Below are positions 55,965 through 64,000 of a stretch of DNA of 64,000 bases, in pieces. The stretch's first letter is position 1. The number at the start of each line of letters is the position of its first letter. The notes below the pieces were generated by a model. It was not told where the DNA came from and made no database searches. It was given only the letters and a program-made list of their open reading frames with translations. This DNA is from Alphaproteobacteria bacterium (GTDB lineage: Bacteria; Pseudomonadota; Alphaproteobacteria; Rhodobacterales; Rhodobacteraceae), in the NCBI GenBank assembly GCA_030148665.1, contig JASBSZ010000048.1:31121-95120 (forward strand), read 5' to 3'. A program made the position numbers and the translations under genes.

Positions 55965-58093
55965 GCGACAAGCTGGAAGACTGGAAGAAGCTGGCCGAAA
56001 GGGAACTGCGCGGCAGGCCGCTGGACGATCTCGACTGGCACACGCCCGAGGGCATCACCGTCAAGCCGCTTTATACCGAGGGCGATCTGGAAGGCATCGA
56101 CACGCTTGGCAATCTGCCCGGTTTTGCCCCCTTCAAGCGTGGCGTCAAGGCGACCATGTATGCGGGACGGCCCTGGACGATCCGCCAATATGCGGGCTTT
56201 TCGACGGCCGAGGAATCCAACGCATTCTACCGCAAGGCGCTGGCCGGCGGGCAGCAGGGGGTTTCGGTGGCTTTCGATCTGGCAACACACCGCGGCTATG
56301 ACAGCGACCATCCGCGCGTGGTCGGCGATGTGGGCAAGGCCGGTGTGGCCATCGACAGTGTCGAGGACATGAAGATCCTGTTCGACGGCATCCCGCTCGA
56401 CAAGGTCAGCGTCAGCATGACGATGAACGGCGCGGTGATCCCTGTGCTGGCCAGCTTCATCGTCGCGGGCGAGGAACAGGGTGTTGCGCAGGAACAGCTG
56501 TCGGGCACCATCCAGAATGACATCCTCAAGGAATTCATGGTCCGCAACACCTATATCTATCCGCCCGAGCCCAGCATGCGGATCGTTGCCGACATCATTG
56601 AATACACTTCTAATAAAATGCCGCGCTTCAACTCGATCTCGATCAGCGGCTATCACATGCAAGAGGCCGGCGCGACGCTGGTGCAGGAACTGGCCTTTAC
56701 CCTTGCCGACGGCAAGGAATATGTACGCGCCGCGATCGCGCGCGGAATGGATGTCGATGCCTTTGCCGGGCGGCTGAGCTTCTTTTTCGCGATCGGCATG
56801 AATTTCTTTATGGAAATCGCCAAGCTGCGTGCGGCGCGGGTCCTCTGGGCCCGTATCATGGAAGGGTTCGGCGCGAAATCCGAACGCTCGAAGATGCTGC
56901 GCACCCATTGCCAGACCTCGGGCGTCAGCTTGCAGGAACAGGACCCCTACAACAATATCGTGCGCACGGCCTATGAGGCGATGAGCGCGGTTCTGGGCGG
57001 CACGCAAAGCCTGCACACCAACTCGTTCGACGAGGCAATCGCACTGCCGACCGAATTTTCCGCCCGCATTGCCCGCAACACCCAGCTGATCCTGCAGAAC
57101 GAGACCGGCGTGACCCATGTCGTCGATCCATTGGCCGGGTCGTACTATATCGAAAAGCTGACCGCCGATCTGGTGGACGCCGCGACCGAAATTCTGGACG
57201 AAGTCGATGAAATGGGCGGCATGACCAGGGCAGTCGCCAGCGGCATGCCGAAACTGCGCATCGAAGAGGCCGCCGCGCGCCGTCAGGCCGCCATCGACCG
57301 CGGCGAAGAGGTGATCGTCGGGGTCAACAAGTTCCGCGCCGAGCACGAACCCGAGGTCGAGGTGCGCGAGATCGACAACTCGGCCGTACGCGATTCCCAG
57401 ATCGCGCGCCTCAGGCAGATCCGCGAAAGCCGCGATGCCGATGCCTGTCAGGCCGCACTTGATGCGCTGGAAGGGGCGGCGCGTTCAGGCAAGGGCAACC
57501 TGCTGGAACTGGCCGTCGCGGCGGCACGTGCCCGCGCAACCGTAGGGGAGATATCGGACGCCATGGAAAAAGCATTCGGACGGCATCGGGCCGAGGTAAA
57601 GACGCTGGCCGGCGTCTATGGCGCGGCCTATGAGGGCGACGAGGAATTCGCCGAAATCCAGCGCGAGGTCGAGGCATTCGCCGAGGCCGAGGGACGGCGT
57701 CCGCGCATGCTTGTCGTCAAGATGGGCCAGGACGGCCACGACCGGGGCGCCAAGGTGATCGCCACCGCATTTGCCGATATCGGTTTTGACGTCGAGGTCG
57801 GCCCGCTGTTCCAGACCCCGGAAGAGGCCGCGCAGGATGCCATCGACAACGACGTACATGTGGTCGGGATCAGCAGCCAGGCCGCGGGCCACAAGACGCT
57901 GGCGCCCAAATTGATCGAGGCCCTGCGCGAACAGGGCGCCGACGACATCATCGTGATCTGCGGCGGCGTGATCCCGCAGCAGGACTACGATTTCCTCTAC
58001 AAGGCGGGCGTCAAGGCGATCTTTGGCCCCGGCACCAACATCCCCGAGGCAGCAAGGAACATCCTGTCGATCATCCGCGAGGTACGTGGATGA
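55961..58093 (+). CDS. scpA: Methylmalonyl-CoA mutase, single-chain homodimeric type
   Basis: 710 residues. The N-terminal TIM barrel has [40 protein letters not shown] and [12 protein letters not shown]. The C-terminal B12 domain has [34 protein letters not shown], with the DxHxxG cobalt-ligating histidine. It isomerises (R)-methylmalonyl-CoA to succinyl-CoA with adenosylcobalamin. It ends the propionyl-CoA cluster. The protective G-protein (MeaB) is not nearby. Confidence 0.97.
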   Translation: MSDKLEDWKKLAERELRGRPLDDLDWHTPEGITVKPLYTEGDLEGIDTLGNLPGFAPFKRGVKATMYAGRPWTIRQYAGFSTAEESNAFYRKALAGGQQGVSVAFDLATHRGYDSDHPRVVGDVGKAGVAIDSVEDMKILFDGIPLDKVSVSMTMNGAVIPVLASFIVAGEEQGVAQEQLSGTIQNDILKEFMVRNTYIYPPEPSMRIVADIIEYTSNKMPRFNSISISGYHMQEAGATLVQELAFTLADGKEYVRAAIARGMDVDAFAGRLSFFFAIGMNFFMEIAKLRAARVLWARIMEGFGAKSERSKMLRTHCQTSGVSLQEQDPYNNIVRTAYEAMSAVLGGTQSLHTNSFDEAIALPTEFSARIARNTQLILQNETGVTHVVDPLAGSYYIEKLTADLVDAATEILDEVDEMGGMTRAVASGMPKLRIEEAAARRQAAIDRGEEVIVGVNKFRAEHEPEVEVREIDNSAVRDSQIARLRQIRESRDADACQAALDALEGAARSGKGNLLELAVAAARARATVGEISDAMEKAFGRHRAEVKTLAGVYGAAYEGDEEFAEIQREVEAFAEAEGRRPRMLVVKMGQDGHDRGAKVIATAFADIGFDVEVGPLFQTPEEAAQDAIDNDVHVVGISSQAAGHKTLAPKLIEALREQGADDIIVICGGVIPQQDYDFLYKAGVKAIFGPGTNIPEAARNILSIIREVRG

Positions 58094-58143
58094 CCTGGGA
58101 GGCGGTCACAAGCATGGCCGTTGATGCAACAGGCGGCGATGGC

Positions 58144-59325
58144 TCAGGCCGTTTGGGCAAGCTCGGCATTCTTGTTGCCGGCCAGATACAGGACCACATA
58201 TCCCAGCACTGCCGAAATGGCAGACCCGCCCAGCACGCCCAGGCGCACCGCGTTCATCTGCTCGGGGTTTTCAAAGCTCAGCCCGCCAATGAACAGCGAC
58301 ATGGTGAAACCGATGCCGGCAAGGCAGGCCAGCCCGTATATGTGCACCCAGCCCGTCCCGTGCGGCAGGCGCACGATGCGGGTCTTGACCAGCGCCCAGG
58401 TGACGCCGAAAACACCCAGCTGCTTGCCGATGACAAGGCCCGCGGCAATGCCCAACGGCAGCGGCGCCAGCAGGTCGGCAAACCTGAGCCCGGTCAACGT
58501 GACGCCGGCATTGGCAAAGGCAAAGAGCGGCACGATCAGATACAGCACATAGGGCGCAAGCCCGTCTTCCAGCGAATGCAGCGGCGATTTTCCGTGCTTG
58601 TCCTTCAGCGGAATGAAGAAGGCGACGACAACGCCGGCAAGGGTTGCATGTACACCGGATTTCAGCACCAGCACCCACAGCACGAGACCCAGCAGCAATG
58701 TCGGCGCAACGCGGTGCGCACCGCGCATGTTCTGCCAGGCCATGCCGGCAATCGGCAGGGCCGCCAGTGCCAGATAGCTCATGCTGAGTTCGGACGTGTA
58801 GAACAGCGCGATGATGATGATCGCGCCCATGTCGTCGAGAATGGCCAGCGTCAGCAAGAATACCTTGAGGCTGGCCGGCGCCCGCTTGCCCAGCAGTGCC
58901 AGCACCCCCAGCGCAAAGGCAATGTCGGTTGCCGAGGGTATCGCCCAGCCGCGCAGGTTTTCGGGCACACCGCCGTTCAGCAACAGAAAGATCGCCGCCG
59001 GCACGGCCATGCCGCCGACGGCTGCCAGCCCCGGCAGGACCACGTCGCGCGGGTTTTTCAGCTTGCCTTCAAGGATCTCGCGCTTCAGCTCCAGCCCGAT
59101 CAGGAAAAAGAAGATCGCCATCAGGCCGTCATTGATCCACAGCAGCAGCGGTTTCGACAGCCCGGTGCCGCCGATCGAGATGGTGCCGTAGGTATTGAGG
59201 AAGTTTTCGTAATATCCCGCCAGCCCGGAATTGGCGATGGCCAGAGCGGCGGCGGCGGACAGGATCAGCAGCACCCCCCCCGATGCCTCGTGACGGAAGA
59301 AGCGGTCGATCGCGTTGAGAAGCAT
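58144..59325 (-). CDS. nhaA: Na+/H+ antiporter NhaA
   Basis: A 393-residue, twelve-helix antiporter. LLILSAAAALAIANS starts the first helix; the ion-site aspartates lie in AIPSATDIAFALGVLALLGKR and LAILDDMGAIIIIALFY, and the C-terminal LAGIGFTMSLFIGGLSF is the NhaA hallmark. It expels sodium for protons at the inner membrane, as expected for a marine or salt-exposed bacterium. It is divergent from malic enzyme. Confidence 0.96.
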   Translation of the reverse strand: MLLNAIDRFFRHEASGGVLLILSAAAALAIANSGLAGYYENFLNTYGTISIGGTGLSKPLLLWINDGLMAIFFFLIGLELKREILEGKLKNPRDVVLPGLAAVGGMAVPAAIFLLLNGGVPENLRGWAIPSATDIAFALGVLALLGKRAPASLKVFLLTLAILDDMGAIIIIALFYTSELSMSYLALAALPIAGMAWQNMRGAHRVAPTLLLGLVLWVLVLKSGVHATLAGVVVAFFIPLKDKHGKSPLHSLEDGLAPYVLYLIVPLFAFANAGVTLTGLRFADLLAPLPLGIAAGLVIGKQLGVFGVTWALVKTRIVRLPHGTGWVHIYGLACLAGIGFTMSLFIGGLSFENPEQMNAVRLGVLGGSAISAVLGYVVLYLAGNKNAELAQTA

Positions 59326-59425
59326 GTTTTCCCTGTCGTTGATGGCTGTCGTTTGCTGGCATGTGGGGTTGAACGCCGCAATTTCAAGCGGAAATCGACC
59401 AGACCGGCATTTTGCTTGCCCTTTG

Positions 59426-59450
59426 AACCGTATGGTTTAACGGTAAACCA
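59426..59450. promoter_or_regulatory. Palindromic operator between nhaA and maeB
   Basis: TGGTTTA-ACGG-TAAACCA (59433-59450) is a perfect 7+7 inverted repeat, and it overlaps a second AACC-GTAT-GGTT (59426-59437). It sits about 30 bases before the malic enzyme start in the divergent gap. The shape resembles TetR-family operators; the regulator is not in the window. Confidence 0.55.
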
Positions 59451-59480
59451 AATAGCCATTCACCAACAGGGGGCCGTAGC

Positions 59481-61760
59481 ATGAGCGATCACTCACAAGA
59501 AAACCTGCGCAAGGCAGCGCTGGATTATCACGAATTTCCCAGACCCGGCAAATTGGAGGTTCACCCGACGAAACCTCTGGCCAACGGGCGTGACCTGGCG
59601 CGCGCCTATTCGCCGGGCGTCGCCGCCGCCTGTGACGAGATCGCGCGCGACCCCGACATGGCAGCCCGCCTGACGGCGAGGGCGAACATGGTTGCGGTCG
59701 TGACCAATGGTACCGCCGTGCTGGGGCTGGGCAATATCGGCCCCCTCGCGGCCAAGCCGGTCATGGAAGGCAAGGCCGTATTGTTCAAGAAATTCGCCGG
59801 CATCGACTGTTTCGACATCGAGCTGGACGAGAACGACCCCCAGCGCCTGGCCGATATCGTCTGTGCGCTGGAACCTTCGTTCGGGGCGATCAACCTCGAG
59901 GATATCCGCTCGCCCGAATGTTTTATCGTCGAACGCATCTGCCGCGAGCGCATGAACATTCCCGTTTTCCATGACGACCAGCACGGCACCGCCATCGTCG
60001 TGGGTGCGGCGGCAACCAATGCACTGCATATCGCGGGCAAGCGGTTTGACGAGATCAAGGTCGTTTCAACCGGCGGCGGCGCGGCCGGCATCGCCTGCCT
60101 GAACATGTTGCTGAAGCTGGGCGTGCGACGCGAAAATGTCTGGCTGTGCGATGTTGACGGGCTGGTCCATGAAGGGCGCAAGACCTCGATGACCCCGCAA
60201 AAGGCCGCGTTCGCTCAGGGCACGACGCCCGCGACGCTGGATGACGTGATCGTGGATGCCGACCTTTTTCTGGGCCTGTCGGCGGGCGGAGTCCTGACAG
60301 CGGGACATCTGGAAAGGATGGCGGACAATCCGATCATCTTTGCCCTTGCCAATCCCACCCCCGAAATCATGCCCGACATCGCGCGCAAGGCGCGGCCGGA
60401 TGCGATCATTGCCACCGGCCGGTCGGATTTCCCCAACCAGGTCAACAATATCCTGTGCTTTCCCTTCATCTTTCGCGGTGCGCTGGATGTGGGGGCAACC
60501 CGGATCAACGAGGAAATGGAACGCGCCTGCATCGACGCGCTGGCCAGTCTGGCCCGCAGCGCCACCAGCGCCGAGGCGGCAGCAGCCTATGAGGGCGAGC
60601 GCATGACCTTCGGGCGCGATTATCTGATTCCAAAGCCTTTTGACCCGCGCCTGATGGGGGTTGTCGCCACGGCCGTTGCCCGTGCCGCCATGGACAGCGG
60701 GGTCGCAGCGCGGCCGATCGACGACATGAAGGCCTATCGCCAGCGCCTTGATGCAACGGTGTTCCGCTCGTCCTTCATCATGCGGCCGGTCTTCGAGGTC
60801 GCCCGCGCGGCCCAGCGGCGCATCGTGTTCGCCGAGGGCGAGGACGAGCGGGTTCTCGGCACGGTGCGCGCCATGATCGAGGAAAATGTCGGCCGCCCCA
60901 TCGTGATCGGGCGACCCGAAGTGGTGACCAGACGCATCGAAAGCCTGGGCCTGCAACTGGTCGAGGGGCGCGATTTCGACCTGGTCAATCCCCAGTTCGA
61001 CAAACGGTTCCGGGATTACTGGACCACCTACCACCAGATCATGTCACGCCGCGGCGTGACACCCGATCTGGCCAAGGCCATCATGCGCACGAACACCACC
61101 GCCATCGGTGCGGTCATGGTGCACCGGGGCGAGGCCGACAGCCTGATCTGCGGCACTTTCGGCCAGTATCTGTGGCACCTGAAATATGTCACCCAGGTTC
61201 TGGCCGATGACACGTTGCACCCGGCCGGCGCGCTCAGCCTGATGATCCTGCCGGGCGGGCCGCTGTTTGTTGCCGACACGCAGGTCAACCCCCTGCCCTC
61301 GCCCGAGCAGATCGCCGAAACCGCGATTGCCGCAGCGCGCCATGTGCGCCGTTTCGGGATCGAGCCCAAGGTTGCCCTGTGTTCGCATTCGCAATTCGGC
61401 AACCTGGAAACAGACAGCGGCAGGCGGATGCGCGCGGCTCTGGCATTGCTGGACGCCGAGCCACGCGATTTCGCCTATGAGGGCGAGATGCACGCTGATG
61501 CCGCGCTCGATGCCGAAATTCGCGCAAGAATTTTCCCTGACGCCCGCTTTGACGGGGCCGCCAATGTCCTGGTCTTTGCCTCGACCGACGCGGCCAGCGG
61601 GGTCAAGAACGTGCTCAAGGTTTCGGCGCGCGGACTGGAGGTGGGCCCGATCCTGATGGGAATGGGCAATCGCGCCCATATCGTGACGCCGGCAATTTCG
61701 GCGCGCGGACTGTTGAACATGTCGGCGCTCGCGGGGACGCCGGTACAGCATTACGGATAG
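59481..61760 (+). CDS. maeB: NADP-dependent malic enzyme with phosphotransacetylase-like domain
   Basis: 759 residues, the MaeB/TME type. The malic enzyme part (about 1-430) has VHPTKPLANGRDLARAYSPGVAAAC, FHDDQHGTAIVVGAAATNAL, and STGGGAAGIACLNML as the dinucleotide fold. A C-terminal domain (about 430-759) resembles phosphate acetyltransferase (RRIVFAEGEDERVLGT, LSLMILPGGPLFVADTQVN); in this class it is regulatory rather than catalytic. It decarboxylates malate to pyruvate, useful when C4 acids accumulate from propionate or acetate growth. Divergent from nhaA. Confidence 0.95.
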   Translation: MSDHSQENLRKAALDYHEFPRPGKLEVHPTKPLANGRDLARAYSPGVAAACDEIARDPDMAARLTARANMVAVVTNGTAVLGLGNIGPLAAKPVMEGKAVLFKKFAGIDCFDIELDENDPQRLADIVCALEPSFGAINLEDIRSPECFIVERICRERMNIPVFHDDQHGTAIVVGAAATNALHIAGKRFDEIKVVSTGGGAAGIACLNMLLKLGVRRENVWLCDVDGLVHEGRKTSMTPQKAAFAQGTTPATLDDVIVDADLFLGLSAGGVLTAGHLERMADNPIIFALANPTPEIMPDIARKARPDAIIATGRSDFPNQVNNILCFPFIFRGALDVGATRINEEMERACIDALASLARSATSAEAAAAYEGERMTFGRDYLIPKPFDPRLMGVVATAVARAAMDSGVAARPIDDMKAYRQRLDATVFRSSFIMRPVFEVARAAQRRIVFAEGEDERVLGTVRAMIEENVGRPIVIGRPEVVTRRIESLGLQLVEGRDFDLVNPQFDKRFRDYWTTYHQIMSRRGVTPDLAKAIMRTNTTAIGAVMVHRGEADSLICGTFGQYLWHLKYVTQVLADDTLHPAGALSLMILPGGPLFVADTQVNPLPSPEQIAETAIAAARHVRRFGIEPKVALCSHSQFGNLETDSGRRMRAALALLDAEPRDFAYEGEMHADAALDAEIRARIFPDARFDGAANVLVFASTDAASGVKNVLKVSARGLEVGPILMGMGNRAHIVTPAISARGLLNMSALAGTPVQHYG

Positions 61761-61794
61761 ACGACAGCATTGCGAACAGACGGAGGAATGAGTG

Positions 61795-63684
61795 ATGGGA
61801 TACCGGGAGGTTTATGAAAGCTGGAAGAACGATCCCGAAGGCTTCTGGATGAAGGCGGCCGAGGCGATCGACTGGGTCAAGCCGCCCAGCAAGGCGCTAT
61901 TCGACGAAAACGCACCCTTTTTTGAGTGGTTCAAGGATGCCGAGGTCAACACTTGCTGGAATGCTCTGGATCGCCATGTCGAGGCGGGCAATGGCGACCG
62001 GGTGGCGATCATCTATGACAGCCCGGTAACCGGGAAAAAGGCAAAATTCACCTATGCCGAGATGCGCGACCGCGTCGCCCTGCTGGCCGGCGCCCTGCAG
62101 GCGCGCGGTGTGTCCAGGGGCGACCGGGTGGTGATCTACATGCCGATGGTGCCCGAGGCCGTGGTCGCCATGCTGGCCTGCGCGCGCATCGGGGCCATCC
62201 ATTCGGTGGTGTTCGGCGGATTTGCCGCCAACGAGCTGGCCACCCGTATCGATGACGCGCGCCCCAAGGCGGTGATCGCCGCCTCTTGCGGGATCGAGCC
62301 GGGTCGCGTCATCGCCTACAAGCCGCTCCTGGATGGCGCCATCGAGATGGCCGAACACAAGCCCGATTTCTGCGTCATCCTGCAACGCGAGATGGAAGAG
62401 GCCCCGTTGATCGAGGGGCGCGATTTCGAATGGGACGCGTTTCAGCAAGGCGCCGCGCCCGCCGATTGCGTGACGGTGCGCGGCGATGATCCGGTTTATA
62501 TCCTCTATACATCCGGCACGACTGGCCAGCCCAAAGGCGTGGTGCGCCCCAATGCCGGCCATCTGGTCGCCCTGCATTGGAGCATGAAGGCCATCTATGG
62601 AATCGATCCGGGTGATGTGTTCTGGGCGGCCTCCGATGTCGGCTGGGTCGTGGGGCACAGCTATATCTGCTATGCGCCGCTGATCCAGGGCAGCACCTCG
62701 ATCCTGTTCGAGGGCAAGCCCGTGGGCACGCCCGACGCCGGCACCTTCTGGCGGGTGATTTCCGAATATGGCGTCAAGGCGCTGTTCACCGCGCCGACCG
62801 CGTTTCGCGCCATCAAGCGGATCGACCCGGACGGCGAATTCATCGCGAAATACGACCTGTCCTGCCTGCAAACCCTGTTTCTGGCCGGCGAACGGACCGA
62901 TCCCGACACGCTCCACTGGGCCGAGGGCAAGCTGGGTGTGCCCGTGATCGACCACTGGTGGCAGACCGAAACCGGCTGGGCCATCGCTGCCAACCCCGGG
63001 GGGATCGAGCTGCTGCCGGTCAAGGAGGGCTCTCCGGGTGTGCCCATGCCGGGCTATGACGTGCGGGTGCTGGATGATGACGGCCACGAGCTGGGCGCCG
63101 GCGAGCTGGGCGCGATCGTCGTCAAGCTGCCGCTGCCGCCGGGCACGCTGCCGACGCTGTGGCAGGCGGATGAGCGTTATCGGAAATCCTACCTGTCCAC
63201 CTTTCCGGGCTATTACGAAACCGGCGATGCGGGCTATCGTGACGAGGAAGGCTATCTCTACATCATGGCGCGCACCGATGACGTGATCAACGTCGCGGGC
63301 CACCGCCTGTCCACCGGCGCGATGGAAGAGGTTCTCGCCAGCCACCCCGATGTCGCCGAATGCGCGGTGATCGGGGTCAAGGATGCGCTTAAGGGGCAGC
63401 TGCCGCTGGGCTTTCTGTGCCTCAACGCGGGCGCGGGGCGCAGCGCGGATGAGGTCGTGGCCGAATGCATCCAGCTGGTGCGCGAGCGCATCGGGCCCGT
63501 TGCGGCCTTCAAGCTGGCCGTCGTGGTCGAGCGTCTGCCCAAGACGCGCTCGGGCAAGATCCTGCGTGGAACCATGGCGAAAATTGCCGATGGCGAAGAA
63601 TGGAAGATGCCCGCAACCATCGACGACCCGGCCATTCTGGACGAGATTACCGAGGCGCTGAAGAGGTTGGGCTATCCGCGCTGA
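61795..63684 (+). CDS. prpE: Propionate-CoA ligase (AMP-forming), PrpE type
   Basis: 629 residues of the acetyl-CoA synthetase family. P-loop YTSGTTGQPKGVVR, DHWWQTETGWA adenine motif, YYETGDAGYRDEEGY, and the acetylatable lysine in LPKTRSGKILRGTM. The MGYREVYESWKNDPEGFW start and WTIGHSY-like GWVVGHSYICYAPL region favour propionyl- over acetyl-CoA synthetase. The ATG at 61795 has GGAGGA 7 bases upstream; a GTG lies one codon earlier. It follows malic enzyme by 34 bases and would feed PccAB. Confidence 0.9.
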   Translation: MGYREVYESWKNDPEGFWMKAAEAIDWVKPPSKALFDENAPFFEWFKDAEVNTCWNALDRHVEAGNGDRVAIIYDSPVTGKKAKFTYAEMRDRVALLAGALQARGVSRGDRVVIYMPMVPEAVVAMLACARIGAIHSVVFGGFAANELATRIDDARPKAVIAASCGIEPGRVIAYKPLLDGAIEMAEHKPDFCVILQREMEEAPLIEGRDFEWDAFQQGAAPADCVTVRGDDPVYILYTSGTTGQPKGVVRPNAGHLVALHWSMKAIYGIDPGDVFWAASDVGWVVGHSYICYAPLIQGSTSILFEGKPVGTPDAGTFWRVISEYGVKALFTAPTAFRAIKRIDPDGEFIAKYDLSCLQTLFLAGERTDPDTLHWAEGKLGVPVIDHWWQTETGWAIAANPGGIELLPVKEGSPGVPMPGYDVRVLDDDGHELGAGELGAIVVKLPLPPGTLPTLWQADERYRKSYLSTFPGYYETGDAGYRDEEGYLYIMARTDDVINVAGHRLSTGAMEEVLASHPDVAECAVIGVKDALKGQLPLGFLCLNAGAGRSADEVVAECIQLVRERIGPVAAFKLAVVVERLPKTRSGKILRGTMAKIADGEEWKMPATIDDPAILDEITEALKRLGYPR

Positions 63685-63883
63685 GGTATGGTCTGCGCCG
63701 GTGCAAGGCGGGGCGTGGCACGAGCGCCTAGCCCTCACCCCGGCGCCGGCACCGCAGGGCAATCGCCTGAAACTCTCTTGTCGCGGTCAACGGCTGCAAT
63801 GCGCCCCGATTGCCAACCGCCGGGGCGCTTGCGGCCCGGCATGCGCCCGCCCGCCCCCTCGGCAACTGTATTCTTTCGGCCTG

Positions 63884-64000
63884 TCAGGTTGGTGCCTTCC
63901 AAGGGGTCTGGTCGCGCAGCAGGGCGTTGGCGATGATCAGGATCTTCCGGGCGATGGCAACCGCGATGACCTTGCCGGGCTTGCCACGGCTGCGCATGGC
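63884..64000 (-). CDS. IS110-family transposase, C-terminal fragment
   Basis: The reverse strand enters from the right edge and reads 38 residues to TGA: a run containing RSRGKPGKVIAVAIARKIL and then ILIIANALLRDQTPWKAP. The KPGKV...RKxLxxxNAxLRDxxPW pattern is the C-terminus of IS110/IS1111-type DEDD transposases. The rest of the element lies beyond the window. The 199 bases between prpE and this stop contain no gene and probably include the element's end. Confidence 0.7.
   Translation of the reverse strand, partial: AMRSRGKPGKVIAVAIARKILIIANALLRDQTPWKAPT

Noticed and set aside
63688..63936. 82-codon ORF after prpE
   Set aside because: Pro/Arg/Ala-rich, no domain, overlaps the transposase tail on the opposite strand; judged a chance frame.

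Overview
The window is a gene-dense, GC-rich stretch of an alphaproteobacterial chromosome, most likely from Rhodobacteraceae (Rhodobacterales). Three things point there: the cytochrome aa3 block ctaC-ctaB-small protein-ctaE-SURF1-thrC-M16 peptidase-GNAT; a pccB/pccA/mutase cluster with intercalated small proteins; and a dispersed TTCTTCTTTGCCCAAATACGCC-type intergenic repeat. I identified the families from motifs read in the translations. No tRNA, rRNA, CRISPR array or prophage was seen. The only mobile-element trace is the C-terminus of an IS110-family transposase at the right edge.

Layout: 1-5.3 kb holds the end of an FtsX-like permease, a class V aminotransferase, a tyrosine phosphatase followed by an ABC exporter, and a family 2 glycosyltransferase. 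5.4-8.8 kb holds ygfZ and an overlapping cytochrome P450-alkB pair. 8.8-13.6 kb is the glycine cleavage operon gcvT-gcvH-gcvP on the minus strand, behind a tandem glycine riboswitch. 13.7-18 kb holds a gamma-glutamylcyclotransferase-fold protein, gltX, a GlcD-type flavoprotein and an acetyltransferase. 17.4-24.5 kb is the minus-strand cytochrome oxidase/thrC operon, in which the Cox11 gene (ctaG) is absent from its usual slot. 24.7-31 kb runs tldD, dprA, topA, mce and a DUF1467 protein. 31-37 kb holds EI24, nitroreductase, a DUF1501/DUF1800 pair and aspS. 37.3-39.4 kb is a sphaeroides-heme-protein-type cytochrome operon containing a duplicated diheme cytochrome c domain. 39.7-48.9 kb holds a GT87 protein, carB, a DUF819 transporter with a PLP decarboxylase, an EamA transporter and yebC. 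49-58 kb is the propionyl-CoA carboxylase and methylmalonyl-CoA mutase cluster. 58-64 kb holds nhaA, malic enzyme, prpE and the transposase fragment.

Functionally, the window encodes a whole propionate route: PrpE activates propionate, PccAB carboxylates it, Mce epimerises methylmalonyl-CoA and the B12-dependent mutase yields succinyl-CoA. Malic enzyme offers an exit from C4 acids to pyruvate. The alkB/P450 pair suggests alkane or fatty-acid hydroxylation; odd-chain substrates would feed propionyl-CoA (inference). Repeated TTTGCAAA/GCAAATTTGC elements before pccB resemble the operator of the short-chain fatty-acyl-CoA regulator family (RamB/PccR), but no such regulator gene is in the window.
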